Origin: DATLNF01 sp035536235
Lineage (GTDB): Bacteria > Actinomycetota > Actinomycetes > BP-191
Reading direction: 5' to 3'
Length of the DNA stretch: 64,000 nucleotides
Assembly (NCBI GenBank): GCA_035536235.1
Contig: DATLOQ010000004.1
Span: 28,631-92,630, forward strand
The notes under the pieces were generated by a model, which was not told where the DNA came from, did not search any database, and saw only the letters and a program-made list of their open reading frames with translations. A program made the translations under genes and the position numbers. Shown piece after piece: positions 50,599 through 59,919 of this stretch. Position 1 is the stretch's first letter. The number at the start of each line of letters is the position of its first letter.

Positions 50599-53313
50599 AT
50601 GGAGGCAGCGGTCCCGTTCGCTCTGCTCTCCGGAGTCCAGCTGCTGTGCGTGGTCGCCTCGCTCGGGCTCGCCGTCGTCGGCGCGGCGCCAGCCGCTCGA
50701 CGTCGCTTCGGCGGGGCGCTGGTCCTCGGCGGGCTGCTGCTCGCCGCGTCCCATGTGCTGACCGCGACCCTGCTCGGCGAGGCCGCGGACGACTCCGTCG
50801 CCCTGCTCCGAGCAGTCGGCTACGTCGCGACGGCGGCGGGTCTCGCGGGGTGGACGACCAGCAGCCTGACAGTGCTTCCCGTCGTAGCGCCGGTCGGCGC
50901 GGGTGCCGGTGCCGCCGGGATTGCCACTGCTGCTGCGGTGCTGGCCGTGGGGGGTTCCTGGCGGGTCGAGCCGGCCGTCCGCCGTTGGCTCGTGCCCGCG
51001 TTCGCTCTCGCCACTGCGGGAGAGGCCGTGTCCGGTGCGGCTGGGGAGCGGGACACCGCGGCCGTCGTCGCTCTGTGCCTGCGCGGCGCCTGGGCTCTGC
51101 TCGTCTTCGTCGCGCTGAGCGAGCTGGCGCGGCGCAGCGTCCGGGCGAAGGTCGTCGGCGCGATCGTGGCCGCGGTCGTCGCCATCGCCGTCGGCGCCTC
51201 CGCGGTCACCGGCACGGTGGTGACGGACGGCTTCAGCGATGACCAGCGCGAGCGCATCAGCGCGGTCGCCCGCGGTGAGGCGGAGAGCCTGACGGACACG
51301 GCGGAGAGCAATGCCCGCTTCTCCGTGGTGCTGGCCCGATGCGTGGCGAGCGGCCTCCCTGACTGCGACGGTCTCTTCGAACAGCTCCGACGCGAAGCGG
51401 TGATCTTCACTCCCGTCTTCGCCGCCGACAGCTCCGTCGTCGCCACCGGCCGACTCGACTCGGCGGCTGCGCTCGCGCTCAGCGGCAGTGAGGCCGTCGA
51501 CGAGGTGCTGCGGACGGGGGGCACCGTGGCCACCTTGCTGGTCCTCCCCGGCTCGCCCTCCCGGGTCTACGCCGTCGGAGTCACCGCGACTCGGGCGACA
51601 CCGCAGTCGCCGGTGAGCGGCGCCACGGCGTACGCCTCGGCGGTGGACGAACCGCGCCTGGTGACCGACTCGTCGAGAGCGGGCTACGACATCACCGTTC
51701 TCGACCCCGAGGGCAGTGTGCTGGGCTCCAGCCTCGCGGCTCGGGTCCGCGGCCCGGTGGCCGATCTGCTCGGCGAGCGCAAAGTGGTGTCCTCTCTTGC
51801 CGCCGGCTCCGACGGGGTGCTTGTCGACGCAGACGGGTCGCTTCCCACGGTGCACTACACCGCGCTGCGCGATGCCCGGGGCGACCTCATCGCGGTCCTC
51901 GGGCTGTCCGCGCCCTCCGACCAGATCCTGCGCACCCTGCGCAACGTCCTGCGGGTGCTCTTCGGCACGACGCTGCTCATCGGGCTGCTGGCGGCGGCAC
52001 TGGCTCTGCTGCTCGCGCGGAGGATCACCCGGCCCATCGAGCAGCTGACGGTGACGGCCAGCCGGATTCGTCGGGGCGACCTGGCTGCGTCGGCCGACGT
52101 GACCTCGACGGACGAGGTCGGCGTGCTGTCGCGGGCCTTCGACGCGATGACCCGGTCGCTGTCCACCAGCAACGACGAGCTGCGGGTGGCAGCTGCTGAG
52201 CAGTCGAATCTGCGGGCGCGGCTGGCGACCATCGTCGACTCGATGGCGGACGGGGTGCTGATCACCGACGGGGCCGGCATCGTCACGGGGCTCAACCCCG
52301 TGGGCGAGGAGCTGCTTGGTCTCGTCCAGACGCAAGCAGTGGGTCGGCCCATCGACGATGTCCTCGTAGGGCAGACGCCGTCCGGGATGAGTCTTCTCGA
52401 CGGTGGGTCGGGCGAGTCAGCCGGCGTGCTGCGTCGACCGGACGGCTCGGGCGTCGAGGTCTCGGTCATGCGCACATCGCTGCGCGACGCCGACGGCAGT
52501 GTTGTGGTGCTGCGGGACACCACGCGCGAGGCTCAGGTGGAGCGGATGAAGACGGAGTTCCTCTCCAACGTCAGCCACGAGCTGCGCACCCCGCTCACCC
52601 CGATTCGGGGCTACGCCGAGATCCTGCGACGCCGACCGGACCTGCCCGCGACGAAGACGCAGCAATACGCCGGCTCCATACTCGAGGCGAGTCTGCGGAT
52701 GTCCCGCGTCGTCGATCTGCTCGTCGATGTGGCCGCGATCGAAGCGGGGCGGGTCGTGCCCGCGCCCGCGGCCATCAACGTCGGTGGGCTCGTCGACCGG
52801 CGCCTCGCGGCCTGGCAGGCGCGCGCACCCGAGGTCACCCTTCGCCGGCGCGTGGCGGCCGGGCTGCCAGCTGTCCTCGTTGACGAAGAGTGGGTCGGCA
52901 AGGCAGTCGACGAGCTGGTCGACAACGCCGCTAAGTACGGTGGCGGCGGACCCATCACGCTCAGTGCGGGGATGGAGGGGCGACGCGTGCGGCTGTCCGT
53001 GCGCGACTCGGGGCCCGGTATCTCCGCGACAGCGCAGCGAGCGCTCTTCAGCGACTTCGAGCAAGTAGACGGATCGGCCACGCGGTCGGTTGGTGGTCTT
53101 GGGCTAGGGCTGTCCTTCGTACGCCGGGTCGCCGAGAGCTTCGGGCTGACCGTGGGGTTCAGCAGCGCAGCCGGCAAGGGCGCGACGTTCTGGCTCGACC
53201 TGCCGGCCGCCCCCGCATCGGCCCGCGCGGCCCGCAGCGCGCCGGCCCGCCCCCGTCGTCCGGTCACCCGTCGCACCACCGCCACCGCTACGTCGAGCCG
53301 AGGCCACCCATGA
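50599..53313 (+). CDS. PAS/HAMP sensor histidine kinase (904 aa)
   Basis: Multi-pass sensor: about six helices in residues 1-210 (FALLSGVQLLCVVASLGLAV onward), an extracytoplasmic region at about 215-445, a last transmembrane helix (VLFGTTLLIGLLAAALALLL), HAMP (about 474-525), PAS (LATIVDSMADGVLITDGAGI), HisKA with phospho-His660 in NVSHELRTPLTPIRGYAEIL, and HATPase with N-box DNAAKYGGGGPI and G-boxes DSGPGIS, GGLGLGLSF. Complete, so it should be active. No response regulator lies nearby; the next gene is coupled by ATGA and is not a receiver domain. Confidence 0.9.
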   Translation: MEAAVPFALLSGVQLLCVVASLGLAVVGAAPAARRRFGGALVLGGLLLAASHVLTATLLGEAADDSVALLRAVGYVATAAGLAGWTTSSLTVLPVVAPVGAGAGAAGIATAAAVLAVGGSWRVEPAVRRWLVPAFALATAGEAVSGAAGERDTAAVVALCLRGAWALLVFVALSELARRSVRAKVVGAIVAAVVAIAVGASAVTGTVVTDGFSDDQRERISAVARGEAESLTDTAESNARFSVVLARCVASGLPDCDGLFEQLRREAVIFTPVFAADSSVVATGRLDSAAALALSGSEAVDEVLRTGGTVATLLVLPGSPSRVYAVGVTATRATPQSPVSGATAYASAVDEPRLVTDSSRAGYDITVLDPEGSVLGSSLAARVRGPVADLLGERKVVSSLAAGSDGVLVDADGSLPTVHYTALRDARGDLIAVLGLSAPSDQILRTLRNVLRVLFGTTLLIGLLAAALALLLARRITRPIEQLTVTASRIRRGDLAASADVTSTDEVGVLSRAFDAMTRSLSTSNDELRVAAAEQSNLRARLATIVDSMADGVLITDGAGIVTGLNPVGEELLGLVQTQAVGRPIDDVLVGQTPSGMSLLDGGSGESAGVLRRPDGSGVEVSVMRTSLRDADGSVVVLRDTTREAQVERMKTEFLSNVSHELRTPLTPIRGYAEILRRRPDLPATKTQQYAGSILEASLRMSRVVDLLVDVAAIEAGRVVPAPAAINVGGLVDRRLAAWQARAPEVTLRRRVAAGLPAVLVDEEWVGKAVDELVDNAAKYGGGGPITLSAGMEGRRVRLSVRDSGPGISATAQRALFSDFEQVDGSATRSVGGLGLGLSFVRRVAESFGLTVGFSSAAGKGATFWLDLPAAPASARAARSAPARPRRPVTRRTTATATSSRGHP

Positions 53314-54029
53314 CAGTCGACGAACGACGTGCCGCAAGGCGCGAGGCCTTGGCGCGGGTAGCTGCCGGCCATCGGCCGCTGGTCGCGATCTTCGCCGACC
53401 TGCGCGGTGAGCTAGCCGACCCACCACCGATCGAGGCGGAGCCGGCGGGCGATGCGCCGGCTGCATCGCGTGGGGGTCAGGTTGCGGCTCTCGAGCAGTC
53501 GTTGCGCATGACGCTGGAGGCCATCAGAGAGCGAGCCGCCGGGGGCGGCCCCGATGAGGTAGCGCCCGGTGACCCGCAGGACATCGCGCTGTGGTTCGCG
53601 GTCGATGCCGAGCCGGTGCTCGTCGAGCTCGCCGACACCGGCGCCCGGCGGCTCACCGCGGAGCGATCGCTCGGTGCCGTACCCGACGTCGGAGACGCTG
53701 GAGTCGACGCCGCAGCGATCGCGCTCGCGGCGCTGGCCGGCGACGTCGTCCAGGCATCAGGCGGGGAACGCACCGACGGTTTCGACGTGGTGTCCCGGGA
53801 GGTGCTTCCCGCGGCGGCAGCTCGGCTCACGGCCGTCGCCGTCAACGCCGGATATGCCGCTGCCGCGCGCGCTGCCGGGCTCCGTCCGCACCAGCGGTTC
53901 GGGGAGCCGTACTGTCCGGCCGCGAGCTGCTACGGCCAGGACCACCGGCTGCTGGACGAGTTCGTCATCGCGGCAGCCGGCGTGCCGCCGTACGCCGATG
54001 ACTGCAACTGCACGATCGTCCTCGACTGA
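53310..54029 (+). CDS. Unrecognised protein coupled to the histidine kinase (239 aa)
   Basis: ATG 53310 overlaps the kinase stop (ATGA). A helical N-terminal half (DERRAARREALARVAAGHRP, VAALEQSLRMTLEAIRERAA) is followed by an alpha-beta part (PQDIALWFAVDAEPVLVELA). The C-terminal 50 residues contain four Cys (PYCPAASCYGQDH and DDCNCTIVL) that could bind metal or a cluster, with RLLDEFVIAAAGVPPYA between them. No known domain. Coupled translation suggests it acts with the kinase, for instance as a redox co-sensor; this is inference only. Confidence 0.6.
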   Translation: MTVDERRAARREALARVAAGHRPLVAIFADLRGELADPPPIEAEPAGDAPAASRGGQVAALEQSLRMTLEAIRERAAGGGPDEVAPGDPQDIALWFAVDAEPVLVELADTGARRLTAERSLGAVPDVGDAGVDAAAIALAALAGDVVQASGGERTDGFDVVSREVLPAAAARLTAVAVNAGYAAAARAAGLRPHQRFGEPYCPAASCYGQDHRLLDEFVIAAAGVPPYADDCNCTIVLD

Positions 54030-54135
54030 CCCGGGCACCGTGACGGGGAGCTTCGTGTAGAAGGCGGCCAGGGTGATCGACTAGGTTCGCCTCGACGGGA
54101 GCCGCTCGGCTCCCGACCGACCCGAGGTGTCGCCT

Positions 54136-57009
54136 GTGGCCGTTCGGCCCGCCCCATCCCGTCCTGGTCTGTTCTTCCCGGCCCTGCTGTTCGTCGTGCT
54201 GCTCTTCATCGTGCTCTTCGTGGGCAGCGGCATCTACACCGATGTCCTGTGGTTCCGCGAGGTCGGGTTCAGCGACGTGTACTCGACGGTGCTGCGGACA
54301 CGGCTGACCCTCTTCGCGCTGTTCGGACTCACCATGGCCGCGATCGTGGCTGCCAATGTGGTCATCGCGCACCGGCTGCGTCCCACATTCCGACCACCGT
54401 CGCTAGAGCAGCGCAACCTCGATCGCTATCGGCTCCTGGTCCAGCCCTACCAGCGGGCAGTGCTGCTCACCGTCACCGGGCTGCTGGGCCTCATCTCCGG
54501 GCTGGGCGCGTCGAGCAGCTGGCGAATCTGGCTGCAGTGGCGCAACGCGACGAGCTTCGGCATGACGGACGCCCAGTTCGACCGCGACGTGTCGTTCTAC
54601 GCCTTCACCTATCCCTTCCTCCGCTTCCTCCTCGGCTTCGGCTTCGCTGTCCTGATCCTCGCCCTCATCGCCTCGACGGTGACCCATTACCTCTACGGCG
54701 GCATCCGCCTGCAGACCCCCGGGGAGAAGGTCACCGCGGCTGCCAAAGCGCATCTGTCGGTGCTGCTCGGGCTCATCGTGCTGCTGAAGGGAGTGGCTTA
54801 CTTCGTCGACCAGTACGGCTTGATGTTCTCGCTCCGTGGGGTGGTGCAAGGCGCTTCGTACACCGATGTCAACGCGAAGCTGCCGGCCTTGCGCATCCTG
54901 GTGGTGATCGCGGTGATCTGCGCCGGGTTGTTCATCGCCAACCTGCGCTCGCGTGGCTTCGCCCTGCCCGCGACCGGCTTCGCCTTGCTGCTGCTCTCGG
55001 CCGTCGCCATCGGCGGGATCTACCCGGCGGTAGTGCAGAAGTTCCGCGTGGAGCCGGACGAGCTGGCGCGGGAGACGAAGTTCATCGAGCGCAACCGCGA
55101 GGCGACTCTGACGGCGTATGGACTCGACCAGGTCGAGTACACGCCCTACTCCGGTGCGGGGACCGGCTCTTCTGCCGATCTGCGCAGCGACAAGGGCACG
55201 CTGCCGTTCGTGCGGCTCCTCGACCCCAACAAGCTGCAGCCGGTCTTCGAGCAGCGCCAGCAGCGTCGGGCCTACTACGGGTTCGCCGACACCCTTGATG
55301 TCGACCGCTACACCGTCAGCGGGAAGACGGACACTTACGTGCTCGCTGCGAGGGAGCTCGACGAGCTCGGCATCCCGGGCGGCGCGAGCTGGGTCAACCG
55401 ACGGCTCATCTACACCCACGGGTTCGGCTTCGTGGCGGCGCCGGCCGACGAGGTCGACGAGCAAGGCGAGCCGATCTACTCGTCGTCGTTCGACGCCGGC
55501 GGGGCGATCTCCGTCGACCAGCCGCGCATCTACTACGGCGAGAAGTCGCCGAGCTACTCGGTCGTGAAGACGAAGCAGTCGGAGATCGACCGACCGAGCG
55601 ACGAGGCTGAGGCCACCAAGTTCCAGTACGACGGCAAGGGCGGCGTGGGCATCGGCGGACTGGGCCGCAAGCTGGCCTACGCCCTGAAGTTCCGCGAGCG
55701 CAACCTGCTGCTCTCCGGGGCCCTGACGGAGGACTCGCGGATCCTCTACATCCGCAACCCGCGGGAGCGGGTCGCCAAGGTGGCGCCGTACCTCGAGCTC
55801 GACTCCGATCCGTACCCGGTGGCCGTCGACGGGCGCGTCCTCTGGGTGGTCGACGGCTACACGACGACCGCAGGATTCCCCTACGCCCAGCGCATCGGCT
55901 TCGGAGACGTGACGCTGGACTCGCGAGGGCTCTCGCAGGTGCAGGAGCAGATCAACTACATCCGCAACTCGGTCAAGGCAACCGTCGACGCGTACGACGG
56001 CACGGTGACGCTCTACCGCTGGGACGACAAGGACCCGGTGCTGCGCACCTGGGAGAAGGTCTTCCCGGGCTCGCTTACCGACCGCGAGGAGATCTCGCCC
56101 GAGCTGCTCGCGCACGTGCGCTACCCCGAGGACCTCTTCAAGGTGCAGCGCGAGCTGCTGTCGCGCTATCACGTGAAGACGGCAAGCCAGCTCTTCAGCG
56201 GCAACGACAACTGGAGTGTGCCGGCCGACCCGACCGTCGAGACCGGTGCGCCGCAGCCGCCGTACTACCAGTTCCTGCAGCTGCCCGGCGACAGCAAGCC
56301 GCGCTTCCACGTCACGTCGCCGCTCGCTGCCGCCAACCGGCCCAACCTTGCCGCGTTCATCGCTGCCTCGAGCGATCCCGAGCCGGGCGAGTACGGCCGG
56401 CTCCGGGTCTTCGAGCTGCCAACGAGCACCAACGTGCCCGCACCGAAGCAGCGGGCCGGCACCTTCCAGAGCGATCCCGTGGCGTCGCAGCAGCTCGCGC
56501 TCCTCGGACAGCAGGGCTCCGAGACCATCTTCGGCAACCTGCTGACGCTGCCCATCGGCGGGTCGCTCGTCTACATCCAGCCGGTCTACGTGCAGTCGGA
56601 CAGCACCGACAAGATCCCGCAGCTCAAACGGGTGTTCGTCGGCGCGGGTCAGAAGGTGGGCTTCGGCACGACCCTCGCGGAGGCGCTCGACCAAGTCTTC
56701 GGCAAGGGCGCTGTCGGCGCGCCGTCACCGGGACCGGGCCCCGCGCCCGGGCCGACGACGCCGGGCGATGCGAACATTGAGCTGCAGCGAGCACTCGACG
56801 ACGCGGCCAAGGCCATCGCCGACAGTGACGCCGCGCTGAAGGCGGGCGACTTCGCGGCGTACGGCGCCGCGCAGGAGCGCTTGAAGGCGGCAGTGGCTCG
56901 CGCGGTGCGGGCCAGCTCGAGCGGGCGGTCGAGTGGTTCCGGCTCGGCGAGTCGGTCGGCCTCTCCTTCGCCCGCGGCCCGCCCGTCCGCGAGCCCGACC
57001 TCGCGCTGA
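54136..57009 (+). CDS. UPF0182 family membrane protein (957 aa)
   Basis: Homologue of Rv3193c (COG1615). Seven transmembrane helices in residues 1-300 (LFFPALLFVVLLFIVLFVGS, ALFGLTMAAIVAANVVIAHR and others) and a long outer domain of about 560 residues with conserved runs such as QSEIDRPSDEAEA, NYIRNSVKATVDAYDGTVTL and RTWEKVFPGSLTDREEI. The C-terminus is Ser/Gly/Pro-rich low complexity. Function unknown, widely conserved in actinobacteria. GTG 54136 is used since GAGG lies before it; the open frame allows GTG 54127. A nested hairpin follows at 57030-57083. Confidence 0.9.
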   Translation: MAVRPAPSRPGLFFPALLFVVLLFIVLFVGSGIYTDVLWFREVGFSDVYSTVLRTRLTLFALFGLTMAAIVAANVVIAHRLRPTFRPPSLEQRNLDRYRLLVQPYQRAVLLTVTGLLGLISGLGASSSWRIWLQWRNATSFGMTDAQFDRDVSFYAFTYPFLRFLLGFGFAVLILALIASTVTHYLYGGIRLQTPGEKVTAAAKAHLSVLLGLIVLLKGVAYFVDQYGLMFSLRGVVQGASYTDVNAKLPALRILVVIAVICAGLFIANLRSRGFALPATGFALLLLSAVAIGGIYPAVVQKFRVEPDELARETKFIERNREATLTAYGLDQVEYTPYSGAGTGSSADLRSDKGTLPFVRLLDPNKLQPVFEQRQQRRAYYGFADTLDVDRYTVSGKTDTYVLAARELDELGIPGGASWVNRRLIYTHGFGFVAAPADEVDEQGEPIYSSSFDAGGAISVDQPRIYYGEKSPSYSVVKTKQSEIDRPSDEAEATKFQYDGKGGVGIGGLGRKLAYALKFRERNLLLSGALTEDSRILYIRNPRERVAKVAPYLELDSDPYPVAVDGRVLWVVDGYTTTAGFPYAQRIGFGDVTLDSRGLSQVQEQINYIRNSVKATVDAYDGTVTLYRWDDKDPVLRTWEKVFPGSLTDREEISPELLAHVRYPEDLFKVQRELLSRYHVKTASQLFSGNDNWSVPADPTVETGAPQPPYYQFLQLPGDSKPRFHVTSPLAAANRPNLAAFIAASSDPEPGEYGRLRVFELPTSTNVPAPKQRAGTFQSDPVASQQLALLGQQGSETIFGNLLTLPIGGSLVYIQPVYVQSDSTDKIPQLKRVFVGAGQKVGFGTTLAEALDQVFGKGAVGAPSPGPGPAPGPTTPGDANIELQRALDDAAKAIADSDAALKAGDFAAYGAAQERLKAAVARAVRASSSGRSSGSGSASRSASPSPAARPSASPTSR

Positions 57010-57029
57010 CGGCCGGCACCCGCCGCTTC

Positions 57030-57083
57030 AACTCCGCACGTGGCCGAGACACGCGGCGCGTGTCACCGGACGAATGCGGAGTT
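57030..57083 (+). terminator. Nested hairpin after the UPF0182 gene
   Basis: Outer 9-bp stem AACTCCGCA (57030-57038)/TGCGGAGTT (57075-57083) encloses inner 7-bp stem GACACGC (57048-57054)/GCGTGTC (57058-57064). It lies 21 bases beyond the stop and before the tRNA promoter; no T-tract. Likely a transcription end. Confidence 0.5.
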
Positions 57084-57104
57084 CAGGCGTTGAGTACTCA
57101 CGGT

Positions 57105-57133
57105 TTGCCCCTCGGTCGGCGGCCGCCTAGACT
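57105..57133 (+). promoter_or_regulatory. tRNA-fMet promoter
   Basis: TTGCCC (57105-57110), 17 bases, TAGACT (57128-57133). Initiation near 57140 would leave a leader of about 5 bases before the mature tRNA end at 57145. Confidence 0.6.
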
Positions 57134-57144
57134 GGAGTTACCGA

Positions 57145-57218
57145 CGCGGGGTGGAGCAGCTCGGTAGCTCGCTGGGCTCATAACCCAGAGGTCGCAGGTT
57201 CAAATCCTGCCCCCGCTA
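57145..57218 (+). tRNA. Initiator tRNA-Met (anticodon CAT)
   Basis: A full cloverleaf: acceptor CGCGGGG/CCCCGCT, D-arm GAGCAGCTCGGTAGCTC, anticodon arm with three consecutive G-C pairs (GGG CTCATAA CCC), T-arm GCAGG TTCAAAT CCTGC. The GGG/CCC anticodon stem and an unpaired first acceptor pair (C1 x U72) mark it as initiator rather than elongator tRNA. CCA is not encoded: discriminator A is followed by CAAAG. Confidence 0.93.
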
Positions 57219-57233
57219 CAAAGGAACGCGCAG

Positions 57234-57266
57234 GTCAGGGTCATGATCAACGATCATGGCCCTGAC
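57234..57266 (+). terminator. Terminator of tRNA-fMet
   Basis: GTCAGGGTCATGATC (57234-57248) and GATCATGGCCCTGAC (57252-57266) form a 15-bp stem with one G-T wobble and loop AAC, then TGCTTTC. It is 16 bases after the tRNA. Confidence 0.75.
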
Positions 57267-57829
57267 TGCTTTCAAGCTCGTTCCAGATTCGTCCCAGAAG
57301 TGCCCCGCTGCTTGAGCCCGGCTCGATGGGCTCGGGTGGCACCGAGTAGCACCGACCGGTTACGACAAAAAGCTGGGTGTGCGTTCCGGCGCGTCGGACG
57401 AATGCTGATCTTGGTTGCTCGAGTCACGTGGACAGCGACTCCGACTGGACCGCACCGACTCCGTGTTCAGGAGTCCGGAATCACTACCTGCTTCTGCCGC
57501 CGCTGAGCAGCCGAGACGACGAGCGGCTGAATTTGGTGCTCGCGCTCTGCGCCTGCTGAGTACGGCTCCCTGCGCTCGAAGGCGCGCCGCTTCGGCCTAG
57601 GGCACGTCGCCACGGAGCCAACGGGTCCTACCGAGCCATTGCCGCGTCTCATGGCCATGTCTGCGCGTCAGCAGCTGGAAAGGTCCTGGCTTGTGAACGC
57701 GAGCCAGGTTCACCGCGACGCCGGGAGGCGCTCGCAGTGCGTCGCGCGCTGCGGAGGGCAGGCAGTGAAGCCGACCCCCGGTCGCCCGCATAGGGTGGCG
57801 CCGTACGAGGACCCCGGGATGGAGGCGAC
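57267..57829. other. Region without a supported gene downstream of tRNA-fMet
   Basis: Only short open frames with no recognisable motif. Composition is slightly less GC-rich than surroundings, with GTTCCAGATTCGTCCCAG near 57280 close to the tRNA 3' end. It might be a decayed insertion at the tRNA, but I see no integrase motif or duplicated tRNA end. Confidence 0.4.
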
Positions 57830-59671
57830 ATGCGGGATCCCCAGCAGTGGCGTGACCTCGGCCAGCAGCTGCGCATCGACTCCGTGCGGGCCGCCGCGGC
57901 CGCGGGGTCTGGGCACCCGACGTCGTCGATGTCGGCCGCCGACTTGGTCGCAGTGCTCGTGGCCGGCGGGCACCTGCGCTACGACTTTGACGCGCCGGAG
58001 GACCCGGCGAACGACCACCTCGTCTTCTCCAAGGGACATGCGTCTCCTCTGCTGTACTCGCTCTACCGTGCGGTCGGCGCCATCACAGACGATGAGCTGC
58101 TGTCGTTTCGCAAACTCGGCAGCCGGCTTCAGGGCCACCCGACGCCGGAGATCCCGTGGGTCGACGTCGCGACCGGGTCACTCGGGCAGGGTCTCCCGAT
58201 CGCAGTTGGCATTGCGCTCGCGGCACTCCGGCTGGACCGGATGGACAGCCGTGCGTGGGTGCTCTGCGGCGACAGCGAGATGGCGGAGGGCTCGATGTGG
58301 GAGGCGGTCGCGCACGCCGGGCACGTCCACCTCGACAACCTCGTCGCGGTCATCGACGTAAACCGGCTTGGGCAGCGCGGCGAGACGATGGAGGGTTGGG
58401 ACACCAGTGCCTACGCCCGGCGGCTCGAGGCGTTCGGATGGCGTGTGCTAGAGGTCGACGGCCACGACGTCGTGGCCCTCGACGAAGCATTCGCGGCCGC
58501 GACGAGCCCCGACGGCCGGCCTGTCGCGGTTGTGGCGCGGACGTTGAAGGGCAAGGGAGTCGGCTCGGTCGAGGACAAGCCGGACTGGCACGGCAAGGCG
58601 ATCACAGGCGTCGAGTCCGCTGTCGCCGAGCTCGGCGGCCGCCGCGACATTGTGGTCCGCCCATCCGCGCCCGCACGCGGCGCGCAGCCCTACCAGTACC
58701 CCACGAAGGACGCCGACCCGCCGACGTGGGAGGTCGGAGCCAAGGTCGCCACGCGGCAGGCGTACGGCGCGGCACTGGCGGCCCTCGGGCATGCGGACGG
58801 GCGAGTGGTCGCGCTGGACGCGGAGGTCAGCAACTCCACTTACGCGATCACATTCCAGCAGGAGCACCCTGATCGGTTCTTCGAGATGTGGATCGCCGAG
58901 CAGCTGATGGTTGCCGCTGCGGTGGGAATGCAGGTCCGCGGCTGGCGACCGTTCGCGTCGACGTTCGCGGCCTTCCTCGCGCGCGCCTACGACTTCGTCC
59001 GCATGGCTGCGATTAGCCAGGCCGACATCCGGCTGGTCGGGTCGCACGCCGGCGTGTCGATCGGTGAGGACGGACCGTCGCAGATGGCCTTGGAGGACCT
59101 GGCCTGCTTCCGCGCGGTCCACGGCAGCACCGTCCTTTACCCGAGCGACGCCAACCAGACAGCGCAGCTCGTCGCGCAGATGGCGGAGACGAAGGGAATC
59201 TCCTACCTGCGGACGACGCGGGAGGCGACCGCGGTGCTGTACGACGCTGCCACGCGTTTCCACATCGGTGGCTCGCACGTCCTGCGCGCGTCGGACGCCG
59301 ATGCCGTCACAGTCGTCGCCGCCGGCATCACGCTGCACGAGGCACTTGCCGCCGCCGACACGCTCGCGGCGGAGGGGATCACGGTCCGCGTGATCGATCT
59401 CTACTCGGTGAAACCAGTCGACGTCGCGACTCTGCGCCGCGCGACCGAGGAGACTGCTGCCCTGGTCACTGTCGAGGACCACTGGGGGGAGGGCGGGATT
59501 GGCGATGCCGTGCTCAGTGCACTCGCGGAGGCCGGCGTTGCCGCGCGCGTCCATAAGCTCGCCGTTCGCATGCTGCCGGGCTCGGGCACGCCGGCCGAGA
59601 TGCTCCGCGTCGCAGGCATCGACCGGACGGCCATCGCCGACGCCCTCCGCTCAGTCGTCGCGGGCCGCTGA
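57830..59671 (+). CDS. Transketolase (613 aa)
   Basis: ThDP-dependent transfer of two-carbon units between sugars in the pentose phosphate pathway. SGHPTSSMSAADL and FSKGHASPLLYSLY at the N-terminus; the ThDP/Mg motif is CGDSEMAEGSMWEAVAHAGH to VNRLGQ; middle domain begins near 310 (KVATRQAYGAALAALG) with catalytic Glu in EMWIAEQLMVAAAVG and SHAGVSIGEDGPSQMALEDL. Length and the single-chain form of about 610 resemble animal-type transketolase rather than the 660-700 residue bacterial TktA type. ATG 57830 has GGAGG upstream. Monocistronic. Confidence 0.9.
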   Translation: MRDPQQWRDLGQQLRIDSVRAAAAAGSGHPTSSMSAADLVAVLVAGGHLRYDFDAPEDPANDHLVFSKGHASPLLYSLYRAVGAITDDELLSFRKLGSRLQGHPTPEIPWVDVATGSLGQGLPIAVGIALAALRLDRMDSRAWVLCGDSEMAEGSMWEAVAHAGHVHLDNLVAVIDVNRLGQRGETMEGWDTSAYARRLEAFGWRVLEVDGHDVVALDEAFAAATSPDGRPVAVVARTLKGKGVGSVEDKPDWHGKAITGVESAVAELGGRRDIVVRPSAPARGAQPYQYPTKDADPPTWEVGAKVATRQAYGAALAALGHADGRVVALDAEVSNSTYAITFQQEHPDRFFEMWIAEQLMVAAAVGMQVRGWRPFASTFAAFLARAYDFVRMAAISQADIRLVGSHAGVSIGEDGPSQMALEDLACFRAVHGSTVLYPSDANQTAQLVAQMAETKGISYLRTTREATAVLYDAATRFHIGGSHVLRASDADAVTVVAAGITLHEALAAADTLAAEGITVRVIDLYSVKPVDVATLRRATEETAALVTVEDHWGEGGIGDAVLSALAEAGVAARVHKLAVRMLPGSGTPAEMLRVAGIDRTAIADALRSVVAGR

Positions 59672-59919
59672 CGCCATCGACCAGGTCGCTTTCCGGCGCC
59701 GTCACCGACACCCCAAGCCGGCCCCCTCGCCATCTAGCACGCGAGAGCGAAGGCGCTGGTTTTCCCCGTCACAGGCTTGATGGAGCTCCCAAGTCTCATC
59801 CCGCACATGGGTCGACCTGCCGCACCGAGCCCGAACTGGGTGCTCGTCGCTCCACCGGTGCATACCCCGCGCTGCAAATCATCGGGTGCGACAATCCGGT
59901 TCGGACTCTGGGGGAGCCG

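Noticed and set aside
57145..57218. Elongator tRNA-Met or tRNA-Ile2 reading of the CAT anticodon
   Set aside because: Three G-C pairs in the lower anticodon stem and the unpaired first acceptor position are initiator features.
57267..57829. Integrase remnant next to the initiator tRNA
   Set aside because: The minus strand near 57240-57310 reads WDESGTSLKA, vaguely like an integrase tail, but no catalytic motif or duplicated tRNA end is present.
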